The notes under the pieces are model-generated. The model searched no databases, was not told the origin of the DNA, and was given only the letters and a program-made list of their open reading frames with translations. Shown here piece by piece: positions 54,541-63,999 of a DNA stretch of 64,000 nucleotides (position 1 is its first letter; every line of letters starts with the position of its first letter). This DNA comes from CAVZTA01 sp963778025 (GTDB lineage Bacteria > Chloroflexota > Limnocylindria > Limnocylindrales > CSP1-4): positions 1 through 64,000 of the forward strand of contig CAVZTA010000009.1 in NCBI GenBank assembly GCA_963778025.1, written 5' to 3'. The position numbers and the translations under genes were made by a program.

Positions 54541-55812
54541 GGACCCGAGGATAGTCCCGCGTCGGGCGCCCCGAAGACGAGCGCCGCGTTGAGGCCGCCG
54601 AACCCGAACGAGGTCGACAGCACCCGCCGGTAGCGACCGGGTCGGGGCTCGCGGAGCAGGCACGGCAGGAGCTCCGCGATCTCGTCGTCCGGCTGTTCCA
54701 GGTTCACCGTTCCGGGCGCGATCCCGTCGCGGATCGTGAGGGCGCACATCGCCGCCTCGATCGCGCCCGTGGCACCCAGCGGATGTCCGGTGAGCGCCTT
54801 CGTCGCGGCCACCGGCAGGTCGGTCAGCGGTCCACCGAGCACGCGGGCGAGCGCGCGTGCCTCCGCGATGTCGCCGATGGGCGTCGACGACGCGTGCGCG
54901 CTGACGAAGTCGAGCTCCTCGCGAGCCGACGTCGGCGTCCTCGAGCGCGATGGTCGCGGCGCGGGCCGCCTCGAGGCCGTCGGCGCGCGGCTGGACCATG
55001 TGATGCGCGTCGGACGTGGCGCCGTAGCCCATCACCTCGGCGTAGGGTCGCGCGCCGCGACGCTCGGCGATGTCGGCGGCCTCGAGCACGAGCAGCGCCG
55101 CGCCCTCGCCCATGACGAAGCCGTCGCGCTCGCGGTCGAACGGGCGGGAAGCATGCGCCGGGTCGTCGTTGTGGCCGTGGCCCAGCGCCCGGATGATGTC
55201 GAACGCGCCGAATGCGAGCGGACTGAGCGGGACCTCGACGCCCCCGGCGATCGCGGCGTCGATCTCGCCGTTCCGGATCGCGCCGAGCGCCTCGCCGATG
55301 GCCACCGCGCCGCTGGCGCACGAGTTCGCCGTCGAGAGGATGGGCCCGCGGACGTCGAGGGCGATGCCCAGGTTGGCCGGCGCGGCGCCGCCGAACACCG
55401 CGAGCGCGAGCGTCGGCGCGACGGCCTTGATGCCGCGTTCGAGGTAGCGCTCGTGCTGCGCTTCGGCGAACGCGATGCCACCCAGTGCGCTGCCGAGATA
55501 GATGCCGATGCGCTGCGGGTCGGCGGCGCCACGCTGACCCGGCTCGAGTGCGGCGTCCTGCATCGCGCGGCGACCCGCCGCCAGGCCGAACTGGCTGAAC
55601 CGGTCGAGGGCCCGAGCGGTCCGCGCGTCCATGTGGTCGAGCGGGTCGAAGTCGTCGATCTGGGCAGCGACGCGCGACCGGAAGGGCGATGGGTCGAAGC
55701 GGTCGATGGCCTGGACCGGCGACCGACCGGCGAGCACGCCCGGCCAGAACGCGTCGCCGCTGCCGACGGCCGACAGCACGCCCATGCCGGTGATGACGAC
55801 GCGGCGCCTCAT
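54537..55812 (-). CDS. Beta-ketoacyl-ACP synthase II (FabF-like), frameshifted
   Basis: About 424 residues with the KAS triad Cys-His-His: nucleophile in STANSCASGAVAIGEAL, first His in SAHASSTPIGD, and TKALTGHPLGATGAIEAAM, ending SFGFGGLNAALVFG. The start RRRVVITGMGVLSAVGSG is standard KAS II. One base break near 54935 before LDFVSAHASS. It condenses malonyl-ACP with an acyl chain. Because it is embedded with SRPBCC, Nudix, reductase and methyltransferase genes and not with fab genes, a specialised lipid or polyketide role is likely. Confidence 0.88.
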
Positions 55813-56360
55813 GTCGGAGGGTTCGTCCGGGAGGACTCGGTGGACGTCTCGTTCACCGGCGGCGTGGTCGCGACCGCTTCGGCGAGCGCCTTGAACGTGG
55901 CCAGCGTACGGCCGGCGATGGGGCGCGTGAACCAGCTGTCGACGAACGCGGGGAACGCGGCGTCGCCGAGGATCGGCCCGATCAGCGGGATGGGCAGGGT
56001 CCTCCGGAAGTCGTGGTGGATATCGACCCGCGAGCCCGTTCCCGCTGGCTCGATCGTCCAGGTCACGTCCATGCCCTTGGTGGCGCCGGCGACATGGACG
56101 AAGCGGAGGCGGAGCGTCGACGCGTCACTCCACGTTCGGGAGCGCCACGTGACGGGGATCGCGAGACCCACCGTCCCGAGCGGGCCGGGCAGCGGGCGCC
56201 TCGCGATGAACGACGTCACCGTGGTGCCGTCGGCCGCTCGGCCATCCGACCGGGATCGGGTGTAGTGGGGGAGCAGGCGCTCCCAGCGCGAGACGTCCCG
56301 GGCGAGCGCGAAGACGAGCTCCGGCGGCGCTGCGACGTCGATGCCGATGGACGTCCGCAT
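55809..56360 (-). CDS. SRPBCC (polyketide cyclase/START-like) protein
   Basis: 183 residues. The helix-grip fold pattern is TSIGIDVAAPPELVFALARD, VSRWERLLPHYTRS, WTIEPAGTGSRVDIHHDF and the C-terminal long helix RTLATFKALAEAV. Such proteins bind hydrophobic ligands in a cavity; polyketide aromatase/cyclases are one branch. ATGA overlap with the KAS II gene. Confidence 0.8.
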   Translation of the reverse strand: MRTSIGIDVAAPPELVFALARDVSRWERLLPHYTRSRSDGRAADGTTVTSFIARRPLPGPLGTVGLAIPVTWRSRTWSDASTLRLRFVHVAGATKGMDVTWTIEPAGTGSRVDIHHDFRRTLPIPLIGPILGDAAFPAFVDSWFTRPIAGRTLATFKALAEAVATTPPVNETSTESSRTNPPT

Positions 56361-56361
56361 C

Positions 56362-56859
56362 TCAGCGGTCGCCGTCCCGCCGCCCGAACGCGAGGTCCAG
56401 GCCTTCCGCGCCCAGCCGGACCAGCGGCAGGGATCGCGCCTGCGCCTCGGGGAACCAGCCGCACGTGTCGGTGGAGTTCTCCAGCTCGTCGCGCAGCTCC
56501 CCGCCGGTCGGATGGGCGCGGTACAGGACGCTCACCCAATGCATCGGTCCGCCTCGCTCGGGCGGTCGATCGATCGTCGCGGTGAAGGTGCCCGCGAGGC
56601 CGTCCAGCTCGACGGTCAGCCCGCTCTCCTCCTCGACCTCGCGCAGGGCGCCGGCCTCGGGCGTCTCGCCGAACTCGAGGCCGCCGCCCGGAAGCGTCCA
56701 GTGGCCGCCCGCGTCGATGTGGGACGCGATGCGGCAGAGCAGGATCCGCCGCTCGTCGTCGAGGACGAGGGCATGGGCGCTGATCCGGGTCGAGCGGACG
56801 GGTTCGGCGATGGGCGCGCTCGCGGCGCGAGCAGCGCCGGCCGGGCGAGCAGCGCTCAC
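56362..56859 (-). CDS. Nudix hydrolase
   Basis: 165 residues with a full Nudix box GLEFGETPEAGALREVEEES (G-x5-E-x7-R-E-x2-E-E-x-G-L), preceded by HWTLPGGG. It hydrolyses a nucleoside diphosphate linked to another group. The first 25 residues are an Ala-rich leader. It overlaps the FAD reductase stop upstream (ATGA) and is adjacent to SRPBCC downstream, in the same operon. Confidence 0.88.
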   Translation of the reverse strand: MSAARPAGAARAASAPIAEPVRSTRISAHALVLDDERRILLCRIASHIDAGGHWTLPGGGLEFGETPEAGALREVEEESGLTVELDGLAGTFTATIDRPPERGGPMHWVSVLYRAHPTGGELRDELENSTDTCGWFPEAQARSLPLVRLGAEGLDLAFGRRDGDR

Positions 56860-58076
56860 GGGGCGAGCAGCGCGGCGAGGAACCGCGGGTCCAGGGCGCG
56901 GGAGGCCGGGACGAGATCGCCCATGACGAGACCCATCGTCGCACGCACCTCGTCGCGGCGCGCGAGGCGACGGGCGGCGTACTCGAACAGCGCCGGCCGG
57001 GCGAGGAACGCCTGGACGAGCAGCGAGACGACGTCCTTGCTCTGGAAGCGCCGGCGCATCGCCCGGTCGTAGGCGGCCAGGGCCTGGTCGTCGCGCACGT
57101 CATGGCCACGCAGCGCGCGCATCACCGCTGCCGCTCCCAGCCGAGCCGAGACGAGCGCCCGATGGAGCCCTTCGCCGGTGAACGGATCGAGGAACCCTGC
57201 CGCGTCGCCGATGAGCAGCCAGCCGTCGCCTGCGCGCCGCGTGACGCGATGGCCCAACGGCGCGGCGCCCGCGATGGCGTCGGCGACCGGCGCTGCGCGC
57301 CAGCCGGCGCGGGACCACGCTGCATCCGGGACGTCCGCGAGGATCGCCGCACCGACGGCGTGCGCGCCGTCGCTCGCGAGCCGGTCCTGCCAGCGTCGCG
57401 AGGCGAGCACGATGCCCACGTTCAGCCGTCCGCCCGGCACGGGCGCGAGCCCGCAGTACGCCCCGTCGAGCACGACCATCCGCGCGTCGCCCGGTCCGTC
57501 GTCGCCGACGTCGGCGAGGTGCCACGTCAGCCCGACGCGCGACCCCAGCCGCGCCGGCCGATCCACGCCGAGCGCTCGCGCGACGGCCGACCGGTGTCCA
57601 TCCGCGCCGACCACGATCCGCGCATCGAGTGCCTTCGTCACCGTCCCGTGGCGGACGTCCAGTCGGATGAGCCCGCCGCTTCCGGCCCCCGGTCTCACAC
57701 CGACCACCGACACGGGCCGCCGCACCTCCGCGCCACGCGCCCACGCGAGCTCGAGCAGCGCCGGATCGAGCGCCGACCGGTCGAGCCCCACGGCCGGTTC
57801 GCCGCCGCGCTCCGCGCCGTACGTGAGGCGGATCGTCTGGCCGCTCGGCGTCTCCACGCGCATCGCCGGGATGGGGCGGGCGACCGCCTCGAGCACCGTG
57901 GCGCTCAGCCCGAGCGCGCGCAGCTCCAGCACCGCCGCCGGTGACGCGAACACGCCCCCGGCCTGCCACGTCCACGACGGTCGCGCCTCGAGGATGACGA
58001 CCCTCGGCCCGGCTGCCGCGACACGTGCCGCGAACGCCGATCCGGCCGGCCCACCGCCGACCACGGCCACATCCAC
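56856..58076 (-). CDS. FAD-dependent oxidoreductase, geranylgeranyl-reductase-like
   Basis: 406 residues. GxGxxG FAD motif DVAVVGGGPAGSAFAARVAA, second FAD site ARIVVGADGHRSAVARALG and third WLLIGDAAGFLDPFTGEGLH, the D-x-x-G-F-x-x-P pattern of the GGR / aromatic-ring hydroxylase (UbiH-like) group. Acts on isoprenoid chains or aromatic rings. Paired with a methyltransferase 63 bases upstream, the arrangement often seen with type III PKS genes, although none is visible here. Confidence 0.85.
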   Translation of the reverse strand: MDVAVVGGGPAGSAFAARVAAAGPRVVILEARPSWTWQAGGVFASPAAVLELRALGLSATVLEAVARPIPAMRVETPSGQTIRLTYGAERGGEPAVGLDRSALDPALLELAWARGAEVRRPVSVVGVRPGAGSGGLIRLDVRHGTVTKALDARIVVGADGHRSAVARALGVDRPARLGSRVGLTWHLADVGDDGPGDARMVVLDGAYCGLAPVPGGRLNVGIVLASRRWQDRLASDGAHAVGAAILADVPDAAWSRAGWRAAPVADAIAGAAPLGHRVTRRAGDGWLLIGDAAGFLDPFTGEGLHRALVSARLGAAAVMRALRGHDVRDDQALAAYDRAMRRRFQSKDVVSLLVQAFLARPALFEYAARRLARRDEVRATMGLVMGDLVPASRALDPRFLAALLAP

Positions 58077-58139
58077 GCGCTCGACGCGCTCGCCGTCCTC
58101 GGGTGCCTTCGGGTGTCTGGCCGGGCACGTCGCTGGGCG

Positions 58140-58898
58140 TCACGCGTCCGGGAGAGCCGACGCCGCCAGTGCGACTCGATACCCGAACGGCGCGACGAAC
58201 TCGCCGATCGGCTGGAGCCCGCCCGCCGCGAGGAGTGCTCGCATCTCGACCCGCGTGTACGCCCGCTGCACCGACAACGGGCCGTCGTGGCGCGTCAGCC
58301 GGTTCCGCGTCGTCAGGCGCGTGAGGAGCATCGCCCCCATCCAGTGCGCCCGTCCGCGCACCAGGTCGTTGATCACGACGCCCTTGCGCGCCACCCGCCG
58401 CGCCTCGCGCAGGAACGCGATCGCCTGCTTCGGCTCGAGGTGATGGAGCAGGAGGGAGGCGTGGACGACGTCGAACGAGTGGTCCGGGTAGGGCAGCGAG
58501 CGGCCGTCGGCGGTCGCGACCTGCAGGTCGCGGCGGAGGTCGATCGCCGGGTCGAGCTGGCGCGCCGCTTCGAGGATCTCGGGCCGGCTGTCCAGCGCGA
58601 CGGCGCGGAGATCCCGACCCCGGGCGGCAGCGGCATCCAGGATGACGAGCGGGATATCGATGGCGCCGGTACCGACGTCGAGCAGTGAGGCCGGGCTGCG
58701 ATCACCGACCAGCAGCAGCTCCACCGCCTGTCGCGAGATGGCCGCACCGCCGAGCCAGCGGTTGACCCGTCGAAGGTCGCGGAGATTCCCCTGCAGGGCG
58801 ACCCGGTCGTCCAGCGGCCCATCGAGGAGCTCGAGCGTGCCGGCCAGCCGTCGCACCCGGCGAGCGTACCGCGCGGCGGTAGCCATCCGGGGGGTCAC
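58140..58898 (-). CDS. Class I SAM-dependent methyltransferase
   Basis: 252 residues. LLDVGTGAIDIPLVILDAAA is motif I (Gly-rich SAM loop), LRAVALDSRPEILEAARQLD motif II, FDVVHASLLLHHLEPKQAIA motif III, and RVARKGVVINDLVRGRAHWM post-III, all as in the ubiquinone/menaquinone-type and type III PKS-associated methyltransferases. First gene of the minus-strand operon and divergent from the peptidoglycan endopeptidase across 54 bases, so the two promoters face each other. Confidence 0.85.
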   Translation of the reverse strand: MTPRMATAARYARRVRRLAGTLELLDGPLDDRVALQGNLRDLRRVNRWLGGAAISRQAVELLLVGDRSPASLLDVGTGAIDIPLVILDAAAARGRDLRAVALDSRPEILEAARQLDPAIDLRRDLQVATADGRSLPYPDHSFDVVHASLLLHHLEPKQAIAFLREARRVARKGVVINDLVRGRAHWMGAMLLTRLTTRNRLTRHDGPLSVQRAYTRVEMRALLAAGGLQPIGEFVAPFGYRVALAASALPDA

Positions 58899-58951
58899 CC
58901 GGGGCCGTGGTGCTCGCTAGCATCGCCGCATTCGCGTCCCCGAGGTACCGG

Positions 58952-59941
58952 ATGTCCACCCCCGTCGCGCCCCGTCCGCTGCTCGCCCGGCTCGCCGTCA
59001 CTGTCGGTCTCGCCGGCCTCCTCGCGCTCACGATGGCCGGCCCTGCCGCCGCCTCGTCGCCGGTGGTCTACCCGACACAGTCGCTCGGCAACCGGGGGAC
59101 GAACGTCTACACGATCCAGCTCCTGCTTCGCCAGCGTGGCCAGGTCGTGCCGCTGACGGGCATCTTCGACTCGCCGACCGTCGCTGCCGTGAAGGTCGCC
59201 GAGACGGCGCTGGGTCTGCCGGCCGACGGCGTGGTCGACTCCCGGCTGTGGCCGCTGCTCACGCCGCGCGTGGAGCTGGGGTCGCGCGGCGAGGCCGTCC
59301 GGGCGCTCCAGAAGGAGCTCAACGAGAAGCGGCTGACGCACCTGCCGACCGATGGCGTGTTCGGGACGCAGACGCGCGACGCGGTCCGCGCCTTCCAGCG
59401 CCATGTCGGCGTGGCGGCGACGGGCGTCGCCGGGACGGTCACCTGGAAGTCCCTGATCTGGCATTTCGAGCTGCCGACGTTCGGCTCGAGCACGAACCTG
59501 TGCGACTACACGGTCGGCAACGGCGCCGCGAACTGGGCGACCTCGGCCGCGGTCGCGCAGCTCGAGGCGGCCGCGCGGGTGATCGGCGCGAAGGGCTACG
59601 GCCGGATCGGCGTCGGCGATGCGGGCTTCGAGCACGGCGGCGACATCCCGGGGCACCAGACGCACGAGTGGGGCATGGATATCGACATCCGGCCGCTCCG
59701 CTACTCGCGCGACCAGTGCAGCGGCGGCACCAACTGGCACTACGCCACGTACGACCGGTATGCCACGCGCCAGCTGATCCGCGCCATCCGCGCCACCGCT
59801 CCGCGCCACGTGATGCTCATCTACTTCAACGACCCGGTGCTCATCCGCGAGGGCCTGACGACCTGGTACGCGGGTCACGACGACCACCTGCACGTCCGCT
59901 ACTGCGAGAAGACCTTCCCGAACGCGATGTACGACTGCTGA
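58952..59941 (+). CDS. Secreted peptidoglycan-binding murein endopeptidase (MepA/M74-like)
   Basis: About 329 residues. A signal peptide (VGLAGLLALTMAGPAAA) is followed by two PG_binding_1 domains (LGNRGTNVYTIQLLLRQRGQ; LGSRGEAVRALQKELNEKRL with GVFGTQTRDAVRAFQRHVG). The C-terminal domain carries the LAS metallopeptidase zinc motifs HQTHEWGMDIDIRPL (H-x6-D) and HDDHLHVRYC, as in penicillin-insensitive murein endopeptidase MepA. It cuts peptide cross-bridges in the cell wall. ATG at 58952 is preferred over one 15 codons upstream because the signal peptide starts here. Confidence 0.88.
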   Translation: MSTPVAPRPLLARLAVTVGLAGLLALTMAGPAAASSPVVYPTQSLGNRGTNVYTIQLLLRQRGQVVPLTGIFDSPTVAAVKVAETALGLPADGVVDSRLWPLLTPRVELGSRGEAVRALQKELNEKRLTHLPTDGVFGTQTRDAVRAFQRHVGVAATGVAGTVTWKSLIWHFELPTFGSSTNLCDYTVGNGAANWATSAAVAQLEAAARVIGAKGYGRIGVGDAGFEHGGDIPGHQTHEWGMDIDIRPLRYSRDQCSGGTNWHYATYDRYATRQLIRAIRATAPRHVMLIYFNDPVLIREGLTTWYAGHDDHLHVRYCEKTFPNAMYDC

Positions 59942-60133
59942 GTCGTCCGTTCCGCGGGGTCGCGGACGCCCGAGCAACGCCGCTGCTCGTATCCCCGCCG
60001 AGCGCACACGCCACGTAGACCACCGCGCGGCCCTGGGCTGCGTGACGAGCGCGGCCGCCACTGGGGCGAGCAACCGGGCTGCTACGGGACATGGGGCGGC
60101 CGAAGTCCCGTATCCACCGGTACGCTGGCTCGC

Positions 60134-60565
60134 ATGCCCCGAACGGACGTCGAACGCTGGCGCGCCATGAACGAGCCGGTGATCCGTGAGTTCCGGAAGA
60201 CCGGCGGCCAGACCAGCCGGAAGCACCCGGTGATCCTGCTCACGACGACCGGTCGGAAGACCGGCCAGCCGCGCATCACGCCGCTGAACTTCACCGTCGA
60301 CGGCGACCGGCTGGCGGTCATCGGCTCGAAGGGCGGCTCGGCCACGCACCCGTCGTGGTACCTCAACCTCCTCGACGACCCGATCGTCACCATCGAGCAC
60401 GGCGGCGAGACGTTCCGGGCCCGCGCCCGAGTCGCCGAGGAGCCGGAGCGGACGCGGCTCTTCGACCAGCAGGCCAGGGAGATGCCGTTCTTCGACGGCT
60501 ACCGCAAGCGCGTCAAGGCCCGCGAGATCCCGGTCGTCGTCTTCGAGCGCCTCGCCGAAGGCTGA
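60134..60565 (+). CDS. Deazaflavin (F420)-dependent nitroreductase-family protein
   Basis: 143 residues of the DDN/F420H2-dependent reductase family: MNEPVIREFRKTGGQ, LLTTTGRKTGQPRITPLNFT, GSKGGSATHPSWYLNLLDDP and ARARVAEEPERTRLFD. Members reduce quinones or nitro compounds with F420H2, and F420 itself is typical of Actinobacteria and some Chloroflexota. Not linked to F420 biosynthesis genes in this window. Confidence 0.88.
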   Translation: MPRTDVERWRAMNEPVIREFRKTGGQTSRKHPVILLTTTGRKTGQPRITPLNFTVDGDRLAVIGSKGGSATHPSWYLNLLDDPIVTIEHGGETFRARARVAEEPERTRLFDQQAREMPFFDGYRKRVKAREIPVVVFERLAEG

Positions 60566-60694
60566 ACCGAGGCGGGTCTGCGCGGCCGCGGCCCAGAACG
60601 CGACCACTGCGAATGCGTAGAAGGCGAAGGAGGACGACATTCGCGGAGCGCTCAGCTGCTCGGTAGCGGGCCGCTCGTACGCGGTCGTGTCCGC

Positions 60695-61468
60695 TCAGAG
60701 CTCCCGGCGCGCGAACACGAGGACCGCCCCCGCGGCCGACAGCGCGACGATCGCGATCGATCCTGCGATGGCCGTCAGGAGCTGCGGCCCGTCGATCTCG
60801 GCGGCCTGGCCCAGCGCGAGGAGGGCCGCCGGAGCCGCGAGCCCCGTGGGCAGCAGGTGGTCGAGTGCCGGGATGACCGCGAGCAGGCTGATGGCGACGA
60901 GCGCGACGAACCCGATGCCAGCGGCGGCCGTCGTGGAGCCCGTGGCGGTCGACGCGAGGAGCGTCACGGCCGCCCAGGCGAACAGCGCCAGCCAGGACAG
61001 CACCGCGAGGGCGATCCAGCCGCCGACAGGCAGCGGCTCGAACAGGATCGCCGTGTACACCCACGCCGCGACGAGCGCGAGCCCGACCGCGATGCCGAGC
61101 ACGACCCCGATGCCCGCCAGCTTCGCGAGCAGGAACGCCGGACGGCCGATGGGCTGGGCGAGGACCAGCGCCGCCGTCCCGCGGTCGAGCTCTCCGGACA
61201 CCGAGCCCATCGCCAGCGCGATGGCGGCGAGTGCGCCGAGCTGGCCCAGGTTCTTCTGGAGCTGGCCGATGGCCGACGCGCCGCTCGGCGGCGGGACGGG
61301 GACCGGGAGCTCGTTCCCCACGGCAAGCTTGATGATCTCGTCGAGGTACCGCGCGGTGAGCGGCGAGAGGATCCCGACGGCCACGAACAGCAGGGCCAGC
61401 ACGGGCAGCCGCCGCGTCCGCCACGCTTCGCGAAGCTCCTTCACGAGCAGGACCCTGAAGCCGCTCAT
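60695..61468 (-). CDS. ABC-2 type permease (YxlG-like)
   Basis: 257 residues, six hydrophobic helices (RLPVLALLFVAVGILSPLTA; IGFVALVAISLLAVIPALDH). SVSGELDRGTAALVLAQPIG is the ABC_2_2 family motif. ATGA overlap with the fused ATPase gene, forming a two-gene exporter like YxlF-YxlG of Bacillus. Confidence 0.85.
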   Translation of the reverse strand: MSGFRVLLVKELREAWRTRRLPVLALLFVAVGILSPLTARYLDEIIKLAVGNELPVPVPPPSGASAIGQLQKNLGQLGALAAIALAMGSVSGELDRGTAALVLAQPIGRPAFLLAKLAGIGVVLGIAVGLALVAAWVYTAILFEPLPVGGWIALAVLSWLALFAWAAVTLLASTATGSTTAAAGIGFVALVAISLLAVIPALDHLLPTGLAAPAALLALGQAAEIDGPQLLTAIAGSIAIVALSAAGAVLVFARREL

Positions 61469-62781
61469 GCGGCCGCGCTCCCGCCGCCGGTGAGGCGCAG
61501 GAAGACGTCCTCGAGCGTCGGCCGGGCACGTGCGACCGCGATGATCGCGAGACCGGCCGCGCCCACGATCGGCAGCAGCTCGCGCGCCGCCACGGTGGGG
61601 TCGGCGACGGCGATGGTGAGCAGGCCGTGGTCGATGCTGGTGGCCGTCACCCAGGGAAGGGGCTGCAGGCGCGCGGCGAGCCTGTCGAGTGCTTCGGCCT
61701 GGCCGGGCTCGACCTCGACGCGATAGACCGGGAGCGCGAACCGGTCGAGGAGCTCATCGAGCGGACCCTCGACGACGAGCCGGCCGCGATCGAGGATGCC
61801 GACGCGGTCGCAGATCCGCTCGACGTCGGCGAGGACATGGCTCGAGAACAGCACCGTCGCCTCGCCGCGGAGCGACGCGACGAGCTCGAGCATGTCGCGC
61901 CGACCCTCGGGGTCGAGCGCGCTCACGGGCTCATCGAGGATCAGGATCGGCGGCCGATGGACGAGGGTCCCGGCGATCCCGAGCCGCTGGCGCATGCCTC
62001 CCGAGTAGGTGGCGGTCCGACGGTCGGCAGACGCCGCCAGGTCGACACGCTCGAGGGCGTCGGACACGGCGCGATCCAGCGCCGTGCCGGCGAGTCCGTG
62101 CGCCCGGCCGAGGAAGCGCAGCTGTTCGCGCCCGGTCATCCAGCCGTACGCCCGCGGATCCTGCTCCAGGTATCCCAGCCCGCGGCGCACGGAGAGCCCA
62201 TCGTCCGCGACCACGCTCCCACCCACGAGCGCGCGCCCGGCCGAGGGTCGTGTGAGGCCCGCGAGCAGGCGCAGGCATGTCGTCTTGCCGGCGCCGTTGG
62301 GACCGAGCAGGCCGAACACCGAGCCCGTAGGGACGTCGAGGTCGAGTCCGTCGAGTGCGAGGATCCCGCCGGGATAGCGCTTGGTGAGCCCCTCGACGCG
62401 GATCGCCGAGGGCTCGTTCGCGGCGATGAGCGTGCCGCGCCGGGACTCGGCGAACGGGCGCTCTGCGGGCGATGGCTGGGCCGCGGGTGCGGCGGGGCCG
62501 GCGGGCGCCGGCTGGCTCGCCGTCGGACCGACCACGATCGGCGGGTCGTGCGGGCTGCCCCACCCGGGCACCGGGCGTGGGCCGGGCTCGGTGTCGGGCG
62601 GCGGTCCTTCCTCGCGACCGATGAGGAAGTAGAGGATCGGGCCGATCAGGTTGGCGAACACGATGATCACGGCCCAGACGCCCTTGTTGCCACCGCGGAC
62701 CCGTCGGTCGTCGCGCAGCAGGTCGACGACGGCCAGGATCAGCAGCGTGAGCTCGATGATCGCGAGCGGGACGACAAGCAA
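61465..62781 (-). CDS. PLDc_N domain fused to an ABC ATPase (YxlE-YxlF-like)
   Basis: 438 residues. Residues 1-60 are a PLDc_N-type two-helix membrane segment (LAIIELTLLILAVVDLLRDD; VWAVIIVFANLIGPILYFLI with the GRE end) as in YxlE. An Ala/Pro linker of about 60 leads to an ABC ATPase: Walker A GLLGPNGAGKTTCLRLL, signature YSGGMRQRLGIAG, Walker B LILDEPVSALDPEG and H-loop LFSSHVLAD. In Bacillus YxlE, YxlF and YxlG are separate proteins of the sigma-Y operon; here the first two are one polypeptide tethered to the membrane. Confidence 0.88.
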   Translation of the reverse strand: MLVVPLAIIELTLLILAVVDLLRDDRRVRGGNKGVWAVIIVFANLIGPILYFLIGREEGPPPDTEPGPRPVPGWGSPHDPPIVVGPTASQPAPAGPAAPAAQPSPAERPFAESRRGTLIAANEPSAIRVEGLTKRYPGGILALDGLDLDVPTGSVFGLLGPNGAGKTTCLRLLAGLTRPSAGRALVGGSVVADDGLSVRRGLGYLEQDPRAYGWMTGREQLRFLGRAHGLAGTALDRAVSDALERVDLAASADRRTATYSGGMRQRLGIAGTLVHRPPILILDEPVSALDPEGRRDMLELVASLRGEATVLFSSHVLADVERICDRVGILDRGRLVVEGPLDELLDRFALPVYRVEVEPGQAEALDRLAARLQPLPWVTATSIDHGLLTIAVADPTVAARELLPIVGAAGLAIIAVARARPTLEDVFLRLTGGGSAAA

Positions 62782-62972
62782 GAGGATCGAGGGATCGAAG
62801 CCACTCGAGGCCGAGACTCACCGGGACAGCATCGCCGATGCGGGGCCCGCTCGGGCGCGGGCCGGCCACGTCCGCGGATCGGACCACATCGCGCCACCAT
62901 GCCGAGTGCCGCCTCGCGCGCACCTGACAGGGAAGCGGTGCGACTGCGCCGACTCGCGCACCGCTCCCGGAT

Positions 62973-63999
62973 CTACGGCAGGCGCAGCGCTTCCGACGAT
63001 GTCGCTCGCGGTGAGGCCGGGCTGCGGGCCACCCAGGACGACATAGGCGACGCCGTCGATCACCGCGGCGCCCAGGCCGTGGCGCGGGACGCCGAGACCG
63101 GGCAGCGTCGTGACCGCGGTCGTTCCGATGCACTCCACTTCGCCGAACGTGCCGTTCGGGCCCTCGCCGCCGACCAGGCAGGTCCCGAGCGCCGGCCACG
63201 AGAACGCGGCCACGCCGCCGCGCCGGGTCGGCACGTCCTCCGTCCGGCCGACGACGCCCTCGCTGCTCACGAGGTCCACCGTCCCGAGGTTGCCCGTGTC
63301 GCCGCGCCGGCCGCCCATGAACGTCACGCTGCCCGTGCCCAGCGAGGTCGCGGCGAGGTGCTCCCGCGGCTCCGACAGGCGCGCGAGCTCGAGCCACCCG
63401 GCGGCATCGTCGGTGACGAAGACGTCGTCCGAGACGCCGCCACCCAGCGCGACGCCCCCGCCGTAGAGGATCCGCGCTTCACCGTCCCACGCGGCCGCGC
63501 CCGCCGCCCGGGGCGCCGGAAGCGGCTGGTCCCGCACCCATGACGTCGCGTCGGCGTCGAGCCGCCACACCTCGTCGGTCGGCTGGTCGAACGACGGCCC
63601 GACATACCCGCCGATCAGCCACAGCGCGGTCCCGTCGGACACGAGCGCCGCGTGATGCACGCCGGTCAGCAGCCGCGGACCCTCGGACCAGGAGTCGGTC
63701 GATGGGTCGTACTCGAGGACGCGCGCGCTCGCCGCTCCCGAGGCATCCAGCCCGCCCGCCACCCACACGCGGCCCTCATGCGCCGCGGCCGCCACCTCCG
63801 TCAGCGCGATCGGCGAAGGCGCCAGCCGCGTCCACGCAGCTTCCCCGGGCGCCGCCGTGCGACCGGGGCTTCCCGGGAAGATCCCGATCCGCCCGGGTTG
63901 CGTCACGACCAGGAACGCCAGCGCGCCGACGGCGATCGCGAGCAGCAGCGACAGGGCCAGCCGCAGGCGGTTCGGGGGCCGGCTCCGCCGGCGCGGCAC
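62973..63999 (-). CDS. Kelch-repeat membrane-anchored protein, frameshifted at the end
   Basis: About 341 residues from a GTG at the window edge. An N-terminal membrane helix (LALSLLLAIAVGALAFLVVT) is followed by five or six Kelch blades, each with a G-G and a W six residues later (RVWVAGGLDASG, ALWLIGGYVGPS, ARILYGGGVALGG, SVTFMGGRRGDTG). An extra G near 62991 displaces the end; corrected, it finishes ASDIVEALRLP. The role is likely extracytoplasmic protein interaction; family members are abundant and uncharacterised. Confidence 0.8.

Noticed and set aside
58895..60640. 581-codon minus-strand open frame starting MSSSFAFYAFAVVAFW
   Set aside because: Only the first roughly 20 residues look like a membrane helix; the rest is antisense to the endopeptidase gene. 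The helix alone is too little to call a gene.
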